NCBI RefSeq assembly: GCF_000006405.1
Contig: NW_003213081.1
Coordinates: forward strand, 530,692 to 581,951
Direction of reading: 5' to 3'
Length of the DNA: 51,260 nucleotides
Origin: Perkinsus marinus ATCC 50983
Taxonomy: Eukaryota > Perkinsozoa > Perkinsida > Perkinsidae
Below, piece after piece: positions 27,739 through 38,300 of the stretch. A program made the translations under genes and the position numbers. Under the pieces are notes generated by a model. It worked only from the letters and a program-made list of their open reading frames with translations. It searched no databases and had not been told where the DNA came from. Positions within the stretch are counted from its first letter, which is position 1. Every line of letters begins with the position of its first letter.

Positions 27739-30700
27739 TTATTTTCCTCCCACAACATCAGCGATTCCTCTCAAAATATTTTCCCTCCACGCCGAATTGA
27801 GCAGAGCTTCGCCGTGTATACCATCGTCATTCCAATCAACTCTCATTGGTTGGAATAAATCCTCATGCCCCTTTTTCCTAAGCGTAGAATAATTTCGCGG
27901 CGGGCGACAATTACGGGGGGAATTTTTTTCCTCACAAATTCCTCGACTGCTCGTGTAGTCGTGATTTCTTCAATTGATCCTCTCGAGTAATCGCCAGACG
28001 CGCCGCCCTAAAAAGCCTATATTCACCACCCCAACCTAATCCGTATCTTCCACACAGCAACCTAAGATACTCACGATTCAGCCTCCAACAACCTCCTTAT
28101 CGAGTGAGCTGGTACTATGAAATCTTTGCCGCACAACGACACGTGCGTGGGGACATTCCGCAGTTCTTCGGGCCAGACGTTATTCTGATACAAAAACCAT
28201 CAAATTGCTCCAATATTAACAATGTGGGGGGAATATGCACATGGTCATCAACTACATGTGTTGGTGATGATGATGACAATATGAAAATGTGGGGGGAAAA
28301 TAATATGCACATGGTCATCAACTACATGTGTTGGTGATGATGACAATATGAAAATGTGGGGGGAAAATAGTATGCACATGATCATCAACTACATGTGTTG
28401 GTGATGATGATGACAATATGAAAATGTGGGGGGAAAGGGATATGCATATGGTCATCAAGTACATGTGTTGGTGATGATGATGACAATATGAAAATGTGGG
28501 GGGAAAGGGATATGCACATGGTCATCAACTACATGTGTTGGTGATGATGATGACAATATGAAAATTCTCGTTGGTTTCTGTACACTTCTACCCTATAATT
28601 CGTATCTAAACTCCTCTGAGCTCAGCAGAGGCAAGCAAACATATATTCCTCCTCCAACACTAATTATCAATAACTTCCTCACCTGTTCCCAAAAGAAATT
28701 CCTCGTCAATGTATGTGCCGTATACAACTCCCTGAAGACCAGATAAGTAGCCAATATCCCGATCGGATCTTCATGGACCTAAAAACGCTGAGGTCTACCC
28801 ACCCAGGTTCGATCCCCGCGGCCGTCACTTTTCTCTGCGTATTCAACAACAAGTCGTTCTTCACTAACAGGAAGCATACCGGGTCCATCAAACTCAAAGA
28901 GGCGATCCTGTTGAGTTCATGCGTCTGAATACAAAATCTTGCAATCTTGCATTTCCTCAACGCTACCGCTACTACTACCAACATCCATCTCACCACGAAT
29001 GTTCCAAAGCTGTGGCCAATCTAAAATGAAAATATGCATATGGTCAATCACATGAGTTGGCGATAACAATATGACAAAATTCTGAGGATTTTTTTGGCAA
29101 ATTCCACCCCCGAATTTACATGTAAACTCTCGGGAGAGGGTAAACATATATTCCACCAACACTAGCATAGATTCGAACCCGCGCGGGAAAAGGGCTATGA
29201 CCATGTGAGCACGGGAGTATCCCCACGCCGTCAGCATGTCCGCCACAACCACGCACATTTCGCGAGCCGAGGGAAGGTTGGGATATGGCCGCATTGCTAC
29301 CTTGAAAAGTTGAAAAAATATCAATTTTCCCGGAAAATTTTCAACAATTTACTCCCAAAATAATGTCTAGCACACACGAAAGACAATTTACATAATTTTC
29401 CGGAAAAAAAAAATAAAATCATCGCAAAATTTTAATACTTAACGTTAATTTTCCCGAAAACTTCTGAACAATTTCTTCCCATATTAGAGCGTCCAGCACT
29501 CTACTTTTCCGCCAAAAATTACAGAAAATTTTCGGGAAATTTTCATATTTCTCAACTACATGAGGAAGTTCTATGCAAAAGAGGTCTCTATCCGGAAATG
29601 CCCTCCTGAGATCGCGCACGAACGGAATGTACGGCAGAAGGCCAACACCCAGGCCATGACAGAATCTAAGGAAAAAAAGATTCAAAGCAGGTCCGGTATG
29701 AGCCCATAATTTCCGGGAAAAATTGATGACCGAAAAAATATTTTGGGCTTGAAGTTTTTCATTTTTTTCGTAAAAAATGAAATTTCGAAATTTTCCAAGC
29801 TCGAAAATTTAAATTGATATTTTAAAAGCTGTCTTCTACCTCCCCCATTTTTTCGCATATCCTAAAACCACTTGTCCGAATAATTGTGTGAAAATTTCCG
29901 GAAATTTTTCACAATTTTTCCGTAAAAAATACCAAAATTTTCCACTTACACGATGGGCTCCATCATCATTTCCTCTTCAATGGCAGCGCGTGAATGCCAA
30001 TATTCCAAAGTTCCCGAACGATATTTCCTACAACAAATATGTCACAAAAATTCACTTGAAAAATGCTGTTGCATCATTTTCCCGTAGCACACAATGTGTC
30101 TCCCTCTGGTGAAAGAATTACTAAGCATCTAAATCGGCTTAGTGCGCTCAACCAGGAACATATAATATTACCGGGGAAAATTTCTCATTTTCCCACACTT
30201 CAATGAGTTTTGTATATGTCGTCACATTAGGAACATTTTCCCGATTGTTATCAAATCCTACGTGAATCCGACAAGCTTTTCCAATACAATGTCAGTGACA
30301 ATTGGTAATACAAAATGCGTAACGCCATAGCAGAGGAAAGGACGGTATCTGTAGAGAAAAAACAGGCTCGAAAATTTCCAGTGCGTAAAAGTCTCAACTA
30401 TACTGAATTCATTTCGAAAAATTATGAAAAAATGTTAAATTTCACGTAAAAAAAACTCAATCATCCTAATTTATATCACCAAAAATCAGCACATTTCCCT
30501 TCTTACAAAGCTGGTATAGGGTCGTTCATTATTCGCATGCACTTCACATCCTCATTTCTACCATCTGAGTGTGAAAAAAATAAAATTTTAGTGACGTAAT
30601 ACACCATAAAAAGTGAATTAAAATCACTTGACGAACTACACCCAAATTTCACGTAAAACACATCACGTGTTTTACGCGTTATTCGCGAAGTGGAATATAT

Positions 30701-31654
30701 TTTTCATATCCAATGATGAAAACATTCAAAACCTGCCCAAAATAATACCATACTTCGTATCAAAATCATTCGGAAAAAAATTTTTCAAGAAAAATTTTTT
30801 CCCTCTCACCTTGCAATTGATCCGAAATATGCGCCCATTCTGCCAAGTAATCGACCATAACCTGAAAATTTCAAATTCAACACATCTGAAAATTTCACAT
30901 TTCCCAAGACTACTCTCAATTCTTCTTTTTCCACTACTGATAACTCGCTCACCTAAAAAGGATCAAATCATGATGCTGATCGGAAACAGTTCAATGCAGT
31001 GTGAAGCAAACAGTTATGCATACTTACATTTTACGAATGTAAACGAAAAAATTGGTAAAAAATACCATTACCAGGAAATGCTGTAGTTATGAATTTTGGA
31101 TATCAAAATAATCGAGTTCCACGACTACCCGTTTTACGCGAACTTGGTGAAAAACGCGATATTCGCGGTGATATGCAGCAATCATGAAATATGTTTTTCA
31201 CCAGTGTTTTTCATATCACTGGGTGGTGAAACTCCACTGCATACTGCCGACCAAACAGTGTTGAGAATTATTGTTTTATCAATCCAGTTCCACCCTAGTG
31301 ATATGAAAAACACTAGTGAAAACCATATTTCACAAACCACTGAATAGCGCGAATATTGGAGTTTTTCACATAGTATTACGCCACTTCGCGTAAAACGGGT
31401 CGTGAAATTCCAATGAACAATTTTCGCCTCCCAAAAATTTTTTCTCACCTGCCGATATTCAAAGAAATATTCAGCGACCCACTCATCGAGATTTCCGCGT
31501 TGGAGACTGTCAACTGATGCCCCGTAATACCAACTGAAATTACAAAGTAGCAAACTCAAAGGGTCTCAACCCACCTCGATATCTCCGCCCTAAGAAGAGC
31601 TCTCACTTTCACTGCATACATATCGTCTTCTTCTGTGAATAAACCAGAACCTAT

Positions 31655-31723
<69 letters not shown>

Positions 31724-32776
31724 AACAACTACTACAAAAATAAGATTTACTCCGTCGAAACTTTCTTGGAAGTATCACTCTGTTGAGTCACGCTGAATAC
31801 TATAACGAGGTGAGATGCCGAAATCTTTAACTGTCGCTTGTCTCCGTGCGAAAGCTCAAGACTGCGACAATCAATGGTTGATTTCCTTCTACTGACCAAC
31901 GAGTTGGCCATGTCTCAGCTTCTGTTGGCGTGAAAAGTTAAAATCAAAATATCCGTATATTATTACTCTACGGTTTAATCTATCGAATAATACAAAAAAA
32001 TAGCATCGGAAATTTAATCCCAAAAGAAACAATTTTTATTTTTCGACATAGCTCGAATTTTCGATATGAAAATATATGAAATGTGTGAAACCACGAAACT
32101 AGTTCCCCATTATGAAATATGAAAAAAAAATTGTATACCGTACCACTCCAGCGAAGATTTCCCGACAGAACTCACGCTGTCTTACTAGGCTGCCGTAATA
32201 TACCAACGCCTTCATCATGTGTTTTCTCCCAATCTCGAACCAACTGTTCACACGTAAAGTCCGCCTTCGAGCTCACCATCGCCAGCCGTCTGCGTCTGCT
32301 ACTAGGGGGACTCCACGTACCTGGCAAGGCGCTTGTGCGACGTACAACACCTCAAAATTTCCGTGATGAAAATTTCATCAAGAAAATTTTAAAGTGAAGT
32401 CTCATGTGAATTTCATCATGAAATGATTTTTGCGTCGAATTTTCAATCCCGACATCCAAACGAAACGACGCCAATTTATAAGTACCCCATGAAAAACCAT
32501 TCCGGCACTTGAAAAGTGCCACTTCCTCACATAACAACATAGTTAGTAATCTTACATTACTATAACTGAATCACGGTGACACACTGTGGTGACACTATCA
32601 CCCCATTGAACTTGCCGTTGTCAACCTCCATCGTCGTCATCGAATCAGCTTCTTACACTCAAATCAGCAGTTCCCCTCAGAGCACTAGCCAACACAGACA
32701 CACCGTCCGCCTCTGCTAACTTCCGCAGATCCAATACCAAACTGTGTGCGAAGCAACCGTCTTTCCTCGAGAACAT
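27739..32776 (-). CDS. Alpha/beta-hydrolase (lipase/esterase-like), membrane-anchored, multi-exon
   Basis: The stop is TAA at 27741-27739. A plausible start is ATG at 32776 (MFSRKDGCFAHSLVLDLRKL). Well-supported exons include WYYGASVDSLQRGNLDEWV (~31,537-31,450), VMVDYLAEWAHISDQ, RPFLCYGVTHFVLPIVTDIV (helix, ~30,350-30,250), EYWHSRAAIEEEMMMEP, FCHGLGVGLLPYIPFVRD with IELPH (~29,685-29,565), NLPSAREMCVVVADMLTAWG, the nucleophile elbow IGHSFGTFVVRWML (~29,020-28,979), THELNRIASLSLMDPVCFL, and WPEELRNVPTHVSLCGKDFI. FCHGLG resembles the HG oxyanion motif; Ser sits in GHSFG. The acid is probably the Asp of CGKDFIVP and the His that of DDGIHGE. Substrate is unknown. Introns include family F (28,779-28,828), I (28,925-28,978), A (~28,020-28,075), D and C. 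Exons between 32.6 and 31.6 kb are tentative because more than one frame is open. Confidence 0.8.
28222..28660 (-). repeat. Family D element with ~5 minisatellite copies
   Basis: The 70-bp unit runs in GGTGATGATGATGACAATAT orientation from about 28,222 to 28,566. The inverted arm follows: GTTGGTTTCTGTACACTTCT, CTGAGCTCAGCAGAGGCAAG, ACATATATTCCTCCTCC, ending CAACACTAATT. It fills the hydrolase intron between FFWEQ and NNVWPEEL. Confidence 0.85.
28779..28828 (-). repeat. Family F tRNA-fragment intron (50 nt) in hydrolase
   Basis: The intron is GTGACGGCCGCGGGGATCGA, ACCTGGGTGGGTAGACC and TCAGCGTTTTTAG. The plus strand shows CAGGTTCGATCCCCGCGG, a T-arm with a TTCGATCC B box, so the tRNA end is antisense to the gene. 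It joins LLLNTQRK to VHEDPIGIL in phase 0. Confidence 0.8.
28925..28978 (-). repeat. Family I intron (54 nt) in hydrolase
   Basis: Donor GTAGTAGTAGCGGTAGCG, core TTGAGGAAATGCAAGATTGC, end TTTTGTATTCAG. It lies directly after the nucleophile-elbow exon (VVRWML) and before THELNRI, in phase 0. It is the sister copy of the PRPP synthetase intron at 25,254-25,300. Confidence 0.78.
29021..29201 (-). repeat. Composite hydrolase intron with a T-arm-like start and family D arm
   Basis: The donor GTCATAGCCC is followed within 25 bases by GCGCGGGTTCGAATC, a B-box-like T-arm. Then comes a family D arm (TGGTGGAATATATGTTTACC...TCTCCCGAGAGTTTACA) and one minisatellite unit. The acceptor is CATTTTAG. It joins AWGYSRAHM to IGHSFGTF in frame. 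Confidence 0.6.
31115..31415. mobile_element. Two adjacent family C copies
   Basis: About 31,115-31,235 (GAGTTCCACGACTACCCGTT to GGTGGTGAAACTCCA) and about 31,284-31,413 (inverted, CAGTTCCACCCTAGTGATAT to GGGTCGTGAAATTCCAATG). They are separated by about 50 bp and lie in one hydrolase intron. Confidence 0.7.
31652..31733. repeat. (CTA)n microsatellite, about 25 units
   Basis: Nearly pure CTA/TAC repeat ending in CAACAACTACTACAAAAATA. It lies in a hydrolase intron just upstream of the exon EDDMYAVKVRALLRAE. The poly-serine reading on the other strand is a by-product. Confidence 0.95.
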
Positions 32777-33703
32777 CCATAACTAACGCGTTCTTCTCTG
32801 AGAGATGGTCAGTCAACTGCTAGGAATCGATCATCAGTTTTAAAGTTGAAATACGGAAATTCTCCCGCGCTCTCATCTGCGTTATGCCAGGTTTGTACCA
32901 GCTGCGAACCAAACACCCTCCCTCCTTGTCGACCAACTTGATGATGTTGCGTACACCTTTAGTTGAACATATCCAATAGTTGAATATTCGATGAATACCA
33001 AACCCCGCAGGCCTCAAGTTGAACATACCTCTCCAGATTCATTGTATCAAAAACTATCGGTGAGATGCTCACGCGGATCAGCGCATTTGACATAATTGTC
33101 CTTCGCTGATGTGAGCATCAAGTGCGAAAATCATCCTCCATCGGAAAACACACCTGTAGTATTTAGTTTTCCAGTGCACATAATCTACATATACCGCTTC
33201 GAACAACCCCACAATGCAGTCCCTCCTCGAAGCCTATCTACCATTCAATCCACATTATTCAATTGTGTATCGTTTCAACCTGTGATTCACAGAGATGCTC
33301 AGTGAGCACTGTCACCACAACCAGCAACTGACCAAGACGGCCCAACCAGAGCCGCCTCTGCCAGTACCATCTCTCTCTCTCTCTCTCGCTCGCAGCCGCC
33401 ATACGGCCAGGCGACTCCAAAACCACCATGAAGATAATGTTGGAGTTTATGGATTCCAAGTAGGGCGAACCAGACCACCGAAGGAAGGCCGATGTGGCCA
33501 TATATGACTCATATAATATGATACGGCTCTTCATTAATCGTACTAGCAGTACATACCAAAATACAAACCATGCAGAATACTACAGCGTGGGAGTCGCCTC
33601 CTCTGTTTTTCCTTTTTTTCCTTTTTTTTCTTTTTTTTCGATAGTACTAGCTTGTATGAGAGCTACTTACAGTACTTCTAATACAAGCATACTAGCAGTA
33701 ACT
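32777..33703. other. Gap between hydrolase start and upstream gene's stop
   Basis: Mixed-composition DNA with a CT microsatellite at 33,370-33,390 and a T-rich tract at 33,606-33,640. A minus-strand frame near 32,820-33,010 (GGCLVRSWYKPGITQMRARE) and one near 33,400-33,520 look faintly coding. They could be 5' exons of the hydrolase, but phases could not be tied. Confidence 0.35.
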
Positions 33704-36700
33704 TCACTTCATAATACCCCATTCGAAGTCTTCATGGTAACGTGTTGAGAATCCATAGAGCTGCGAAGTCCCCGCCGAAACTCTCTGTGAGAGCAACAGC
33801 CATCTGTTCACATAGAGACTATCATAAAGCCACTCTACAGGAAGAAGATCTTCCCTTCACCGAATTTCATCCCGAAACCAGGAGCGCCCAAAAAACTATT
33901 ACAAACATCCAACAGCGACTGAGCCTCGCGATTTAGATTTTCATGAATATCCCGAGAGCTGCTGAGCTGGTAGGACTGCGAAGCGCACTGAAAAAAAAAA
34001 TTCTAATTTCGTCACTCCAACAACACCGTTAATTCCTATCACAAATTTCGTTGCTCGTAACGTGACAAAAATTTCAGAATTTCAGAAGAAAAAAAAAATT
34101 CCGAAATAATGACCATTAAAATCTATCGCTAATCCTCGTGCGTCTCCTACCAAGTCATCAGCCAAAGAAACCCAATAAGTCTGCGTTTTATCAATCGCGG
34201 ATTTTCCCCCTCCTCACTACCCGTTCTAACATAGGCTGTGATGCATTATGATGCGGATTCACCGCTACGTGAACCTGAAAAAACTTTTTCGCAAAATTCA
34301 TACGTACTTAAACTTATTGAGATTTCACGTCAATGACAACCCTTATAGGATTCAATACTTATAGTAATTCCTTTGCCAACAACAACAATCTCTCAAATAA
34401 AGGGAGCGTTTTCTTGAGACTAAATTCTACTTTTCGTTAGAGCAAACCTCTTAAAGTGATAATATACAGTTCACTAAGCGAAAGCTTACATGTATTTCAT
34501 GCAACCCTCTGAGACACCTTTTGAGTCTATCCATCCTAGAAGAACAGCACTGAGGTGCTCCTCCACACGGTGGTGGAAGATGCGCCTAAAAATATTCTCA
34601 TACCACTCCTTCGTTAACTCTTCTCCATCACTTTTCGATTCAATTGACGATACTTCCACAAATAAATAAAGTAAAAATACATTTCCAGTGTTAACCAGAA
34701 CCGCATAAAATGACGACCATAAACACCTAAAATACAGTGCATGGCTATTTGATATGCAAATGTAAAAATTTTTTTCCGGAATTAATGATAATCGATATGA
34801 AACTATATCGCATAATTGGAGTTTCATCAGTGATATGAAAAAACACTAGTGGATATTTCACGACTACCGCATATCACCGCGAATATCGCGTTTTTCACCG
34901 AGTTTTACGCCGCCACTTCACGTAAAACGGGTAATCGTGAAACTCCATTACATGTGATAAAACTAGTAGGTTGTTCGCTATCATTAAAATGCATTTTCTA
35001 CATTTTCATTGGCACACACTTCCTGATGAATTCGAGTTTCCATTTTAATGCAGATGTGTGGTATTTTCCGAGATTGATGACAATCGGTCTGAAACTATAT
35101 CGCATAATCAATGTAAACAGCTCTATGAACATGTGATGTGATAAAATTTCATCAGAAATTTCGGAAATTCAACAGAAATAGAACTCACAAAACTCAGTGA
35201 TCGCATTAACACTATCTTAACCATTTCAAAACCAAACTAGTGAAAACTGGTCTACATTTAGAGCCTAAAATTGGTTTATGATTTTATTAATTTTATCTGG
35301 AATTTCACTAATTTCGAAATGATGCACAATAATTAATTCTAATCAAACTGAGAAAATATATATTCCAACTCACGAGCAAGCTCCCCCAGACTTTCAATAT
35401 GACCATTTCGTATCTTTGATCGCCACCTGAAAAGAAAATCAACAATTTTTCAGCGATGAATAAAACGGCAACATTACCGAAGCCACGTGAGGATCCAAAC
35501 CGCTGGAAGGACCGCGCGGAGCGGCGCTACTATCAACCATCGAGAAGTGAATTTTCTCCCTTTTTCTGTGCCTGAAATGTCCATTTACCAGAATTGGCGC
35601 TTCTAAAAAATGAGTAGAATTGAATATTATGAAAATTCTCATCTCAACAACGTATAGTGGAGTTTGTGGTAATGTGGGGGGAAAGGGATATGCACATGGT
35701 CACCATCAACTACATGTGTTGGTGATGATGATGACAATATGAAAATGTGGGGGGAAAGGGATATGCACATGGTCACCATCAACTACATGTGTTGGTGATG
35801 ATGATGACAATATGAAAATGTGGGGGGAAAGGGATATGCACATGGTCATCAACTACATGTGTTGGTGATGATGATGACAATATGAAAATGTGGGGGGAAA
35901 GGGATATGCACATGGTCATCAACTACATGTGTTGGTGATGATGATGACAATATGAAAATGTGGGGGGAAAGGGATATGCACATGGTCATCAACTACATGT
36001 GTTGGTGATGATGATGACAATATGAAAATGTGGGGGGAAAGGGATATGCACATGGTCATCAACTACATGTGTTGGTGATGATGACAATATGAAAATGTGG
36101 GGGGAAAGGGATATGCACATGGTCATCAACTACATGTGTTGGTGATGATGATGACAATATGAAAATGTGGGGGGAAAGGGATATGCACATGGTCATCAAC
36201 TACATGTGTTGGTGATGATGATGACAATATGAAAATTCCGAGGAAATTATTGTTAATTTCTGAACATTCCAACCCTTATTCGTATAATAATTTCTACAGT
36301 TACCGAGGAAAGTCCTGAGCTCAGCTGAGGAAAGCCAACCTATACTCCTAGATGGATTTCCCTCTGACTTTTACGAAAGATCCCAACCAACATTGATAGA
36401 AACAAAATTTTTTATCCAGTTCGTGTCAATTTGATATGCAAATATTTGTTATTTTCCAAGATTAATAAGAATCGATCTGAAACTATATCGCACGTACAAT
36501 GGAGTTTCACGACTACTCGTTTTACGTGAAGTGGCGTCGTAAAACTCGGTGAAAAACGCGATATTCGCGGTGATATGCAGTAGTCGTGAAATATGTTTTT
36601 CATATCACTAGGGTGGTGAAACTCCCATGTAACAATAACTATGTGTTGTGATGAGAGTACCCGTTTGGGAGTGTGATGATGGCGACAACTTGTTCACTAT

Positions 36701-37461
36701 AATTTACCCGACAAAATAACACACATTTGCATATCAAATTCACACGTAGTGTATCGTACATATTTCATCGAGCTCACAGGAGTGGGGGGAATAATTTCGA
36801 CGCGAAATTTTTCCAATTTTTAACAACCCCGCGAGTAGTTAAATGAACCGATCGTTGAATATTTCAAAAATCACCGATTAGTTCCCATAAAAGTTATTAC
36901 CTCCCAGAACCAGCGCTGATACCACTCCAACCGCAACTCGCGCCAAATTAGATGATGTGACACTCAAGAGCTCACCTGAGAATAGCACAACTCCCCCTCC
37001 TATTCCTCTTCGTAGAGTACCAATACAACGCCGATGCAAATTGCTAATTTTTATACATAAATTCGTCACACTGGAGTTTCACCACCCTAGTGATATGAAA
37101 AACATATTCCACGACTACTGCATATCACCGCGAATATAGCTGCGTTTTTCACCGAGTTTAACGACGCCACTTCACGTAAAACGGGTAAAACTCCAGTGAT
37201 TAGTGAATATATGTCTATTTCAGCGCTTCGCAAAAATCATACTTTCTAGTAATAATCCAGCAAGCGTCAAAAAATCCTCAAATTTTACAGAATTTTGAAA
37301 TTTTCAATGTCGTTTGCTGTTTGTTTTGAGTCCGACGAAAATGAAGTTGTTTGCAATTTTATAATTTCCTAATTTACAATTTAATTTCTAATTTTTTAAT
37401 TTCCTAATTTTCCTAACATACCTCTGGAGAGTCGCAGATGGTGCATTTTGATGAACTCCAT
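33704..37461 (-). CDS. Unrecognised membrane-anchored protein, multi-exon
   Basis: A start exon reads MEFIKMHHLRLSR from ATG at 37461, with donor GTATG. The next exon(s) (~37,045-36,897) give hydrophobic stretches AICIGVVL and LARVAVGVVSALVLGG, a likely signal-anchor. Further exon-like segments: MVDSSAAPRGPSSGLDPHVA (~35,575-35,478), EELTKEWYENIFRRIFHHRV then EEHLSAVLLGWIDSKG (~34,660-34,494), VHVAVNPHHNASQPMLER (~34,278-34,222), TYWVSLADDL, and a long C-terminal exon CASQSYQLSSSRDIHENLNR to GFGMKFGEGKIFFL. A 35-nt intron and STRYHEDFEWGIMK then stop at TGA 33706-33704. I do not recognise a domain. The links among the middle exons are not all phase-proven, so this could be two genes. Confidence 0.5.
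34745..35110. mobile_element. Family H relative carrying a family C MITE
   Basis: The left part is CTATTTGATATGCAAATGTA then GATAATCGATATGAAACTAT and ATCGCATAAT. It is followed by a complete family C copy (TGGAGTTTCATCAGTG to GTGAAACTCCATTACATG, 34,816-34,947). A second, diverged arm GTGTGGTATTTTCCGAGATT then GAAACTATATCGCATAATC ends near 35,108. The family C copy sits at the same boundary (after TATCGCA) as in the composites at 17.5 and 36.4 kb. Confidence 0.65.
35672..36350 (-). repeat. Family D element with ~8 minisatellite copies
   Basis: The 70-bp unit runs in reverse (GATGATGATGACAATATG...GGGGGGAAAGGGATATG) from about 35,672 to 36,236. The first two copies carry GGTCACCATCAACTACATG, a CCA insertion. 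A diverged inverted arm ends ATACTCCTAG. It is in an intron of the unrecognised minus-strand gene. Confidence 0.85.
36425..36762. mobile_element. Family H composite with internal family C MITE, second copy
   Basis: TGTCAATTTGATATGCAAAT...ATCGCACGTACA, then a complete family C copy (about 36,500-36,628), then CATGTAACAATAACTATGTG...ACATTTGCATATCAAATTCA and CACGTAGTGTATCGTAC. It is the reverse complement of the 17,521-17,855 composite along its whole length, including the TGTTGTGATGAGAGTACCCG segment. Confidence 0.78.
37072..37196. mobile_element. Family C MITE, complete
   Basis: TGGAGTTTCACCACCCTAGT to GGGTAAAACTCCA with both core palindromes; about 125 bp. It lies between the start exon and the hydrophobic exon of the unrecognised minus-strand gene. 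Confidence 0.8.
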
Positions 37462-38013
37462 GGTGAACTAGGAGCAAAACTACAACAACAGAAAATAGTG
37501 ACACTTCTGGGTGAACGAATTTCGAAGGCGTTTTATAAGATTGCAGAGAAATCACACGCGATAAAATTACACGTTTTACGCGATACGGTGTAATTCTCCC
37601 ACTGTTTTACATCCACTTCACATCGCGAATTTTCACCCCACGTAAAACGGGTGAAATTCCAATATTCAATAGCAAACATACGAAATATATGCAAATTCCT
37701 TTCTCACTAGCGTGATTCAGAAACTCAAAAATAATTCCGGAAAAACCGCATTATTTCACCCGTAGAAAATGTCCACAGTGGGAATTTCACCAGAGTTAAC
37801 TTCCCTTGAAAGTTAATTCTCAGCAGTATTGATCACAACTCCTAATTAAAATCCAGAATAATCTCACTGAACACGTAGACAACCATAGAGCCATACGAAT
37901 CGCAATCTCATCGCAAAATCGATTATAATGGCTCGCGCTTTTTACATTTCCGCACGCGCAAGATTTCTTCTCATTGTTGATGATATGACAGAGTTTGGTA
38001 GCTTTCGTAGCCT

Positions 38014-38300
38014 TCATCCCATGTCCAAGTGGTCCCTTCTGGTTCGCTCTCGCTTCCCTTTCAATAAGGCTGTCAGTGGAGTGCCATTAGGCGTTGCTCC
38101 AGGTGGGGTATCTTAGGTTCAAGCGAGTAAGATTCAAATCATGCCCAATTTCAGCCCGTTGTGCCAGCAACGTTGCCGCCACTGCTCATGTTCATACCAA
38201 CTACTATGAAAGGGTGACTCGGTTCCTTCCCCTCCTCACCATCTTGGTAACGTCTTAGGTTGCCGAAGTGAACGTCCAAGCCGTGCCAAGGGGGCGCCAT
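38014..38300 (-). CDS. Possible small two-exon gene, head-to-head with phosphoserine aminotransferase (strand uncertain)
   Basis: From ATG at 38300 the minus strand reads MAPPWHGLDVHFGNLRRYQD, GEEGKEPSHPFIVVG, MNMSSGGNVAGTT. Then, past an inverted family A unit (38,107-38,152), it reads TPPGATPNGTPLTALLKGKR ERTRRDHLDMG and stops at 38016-38014. Removing the family A unit needs a GC donor (GG|GCTGAAAT) with CCTAAG as acceptor. The plus strand is also open: MARAFYISARARFLLIVDD...GVAP, then a canonical forward family A intron with donor G|GTGGGGTATCTTAGG and acceptor TTTCAG, then RCASNVAATAHVH. That could be a targeting extension of the aminotransferase. The locus cannot be decided by eye. Confidence 0.35.

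Noticed and set aside
31590-31778. Poly-serine frame
   Set aside because: It is a reading of the CTA microsatellite; only the short adjoining exon (EDDMYAVKV...) is coding.
34486-34540. Stop codon as the end of a separate gene after GCMKYM
   Set aside because: The ATGTAAGC context is a strong splice donor, so I treat it as an exon end, though the next exon's phase is not proven.
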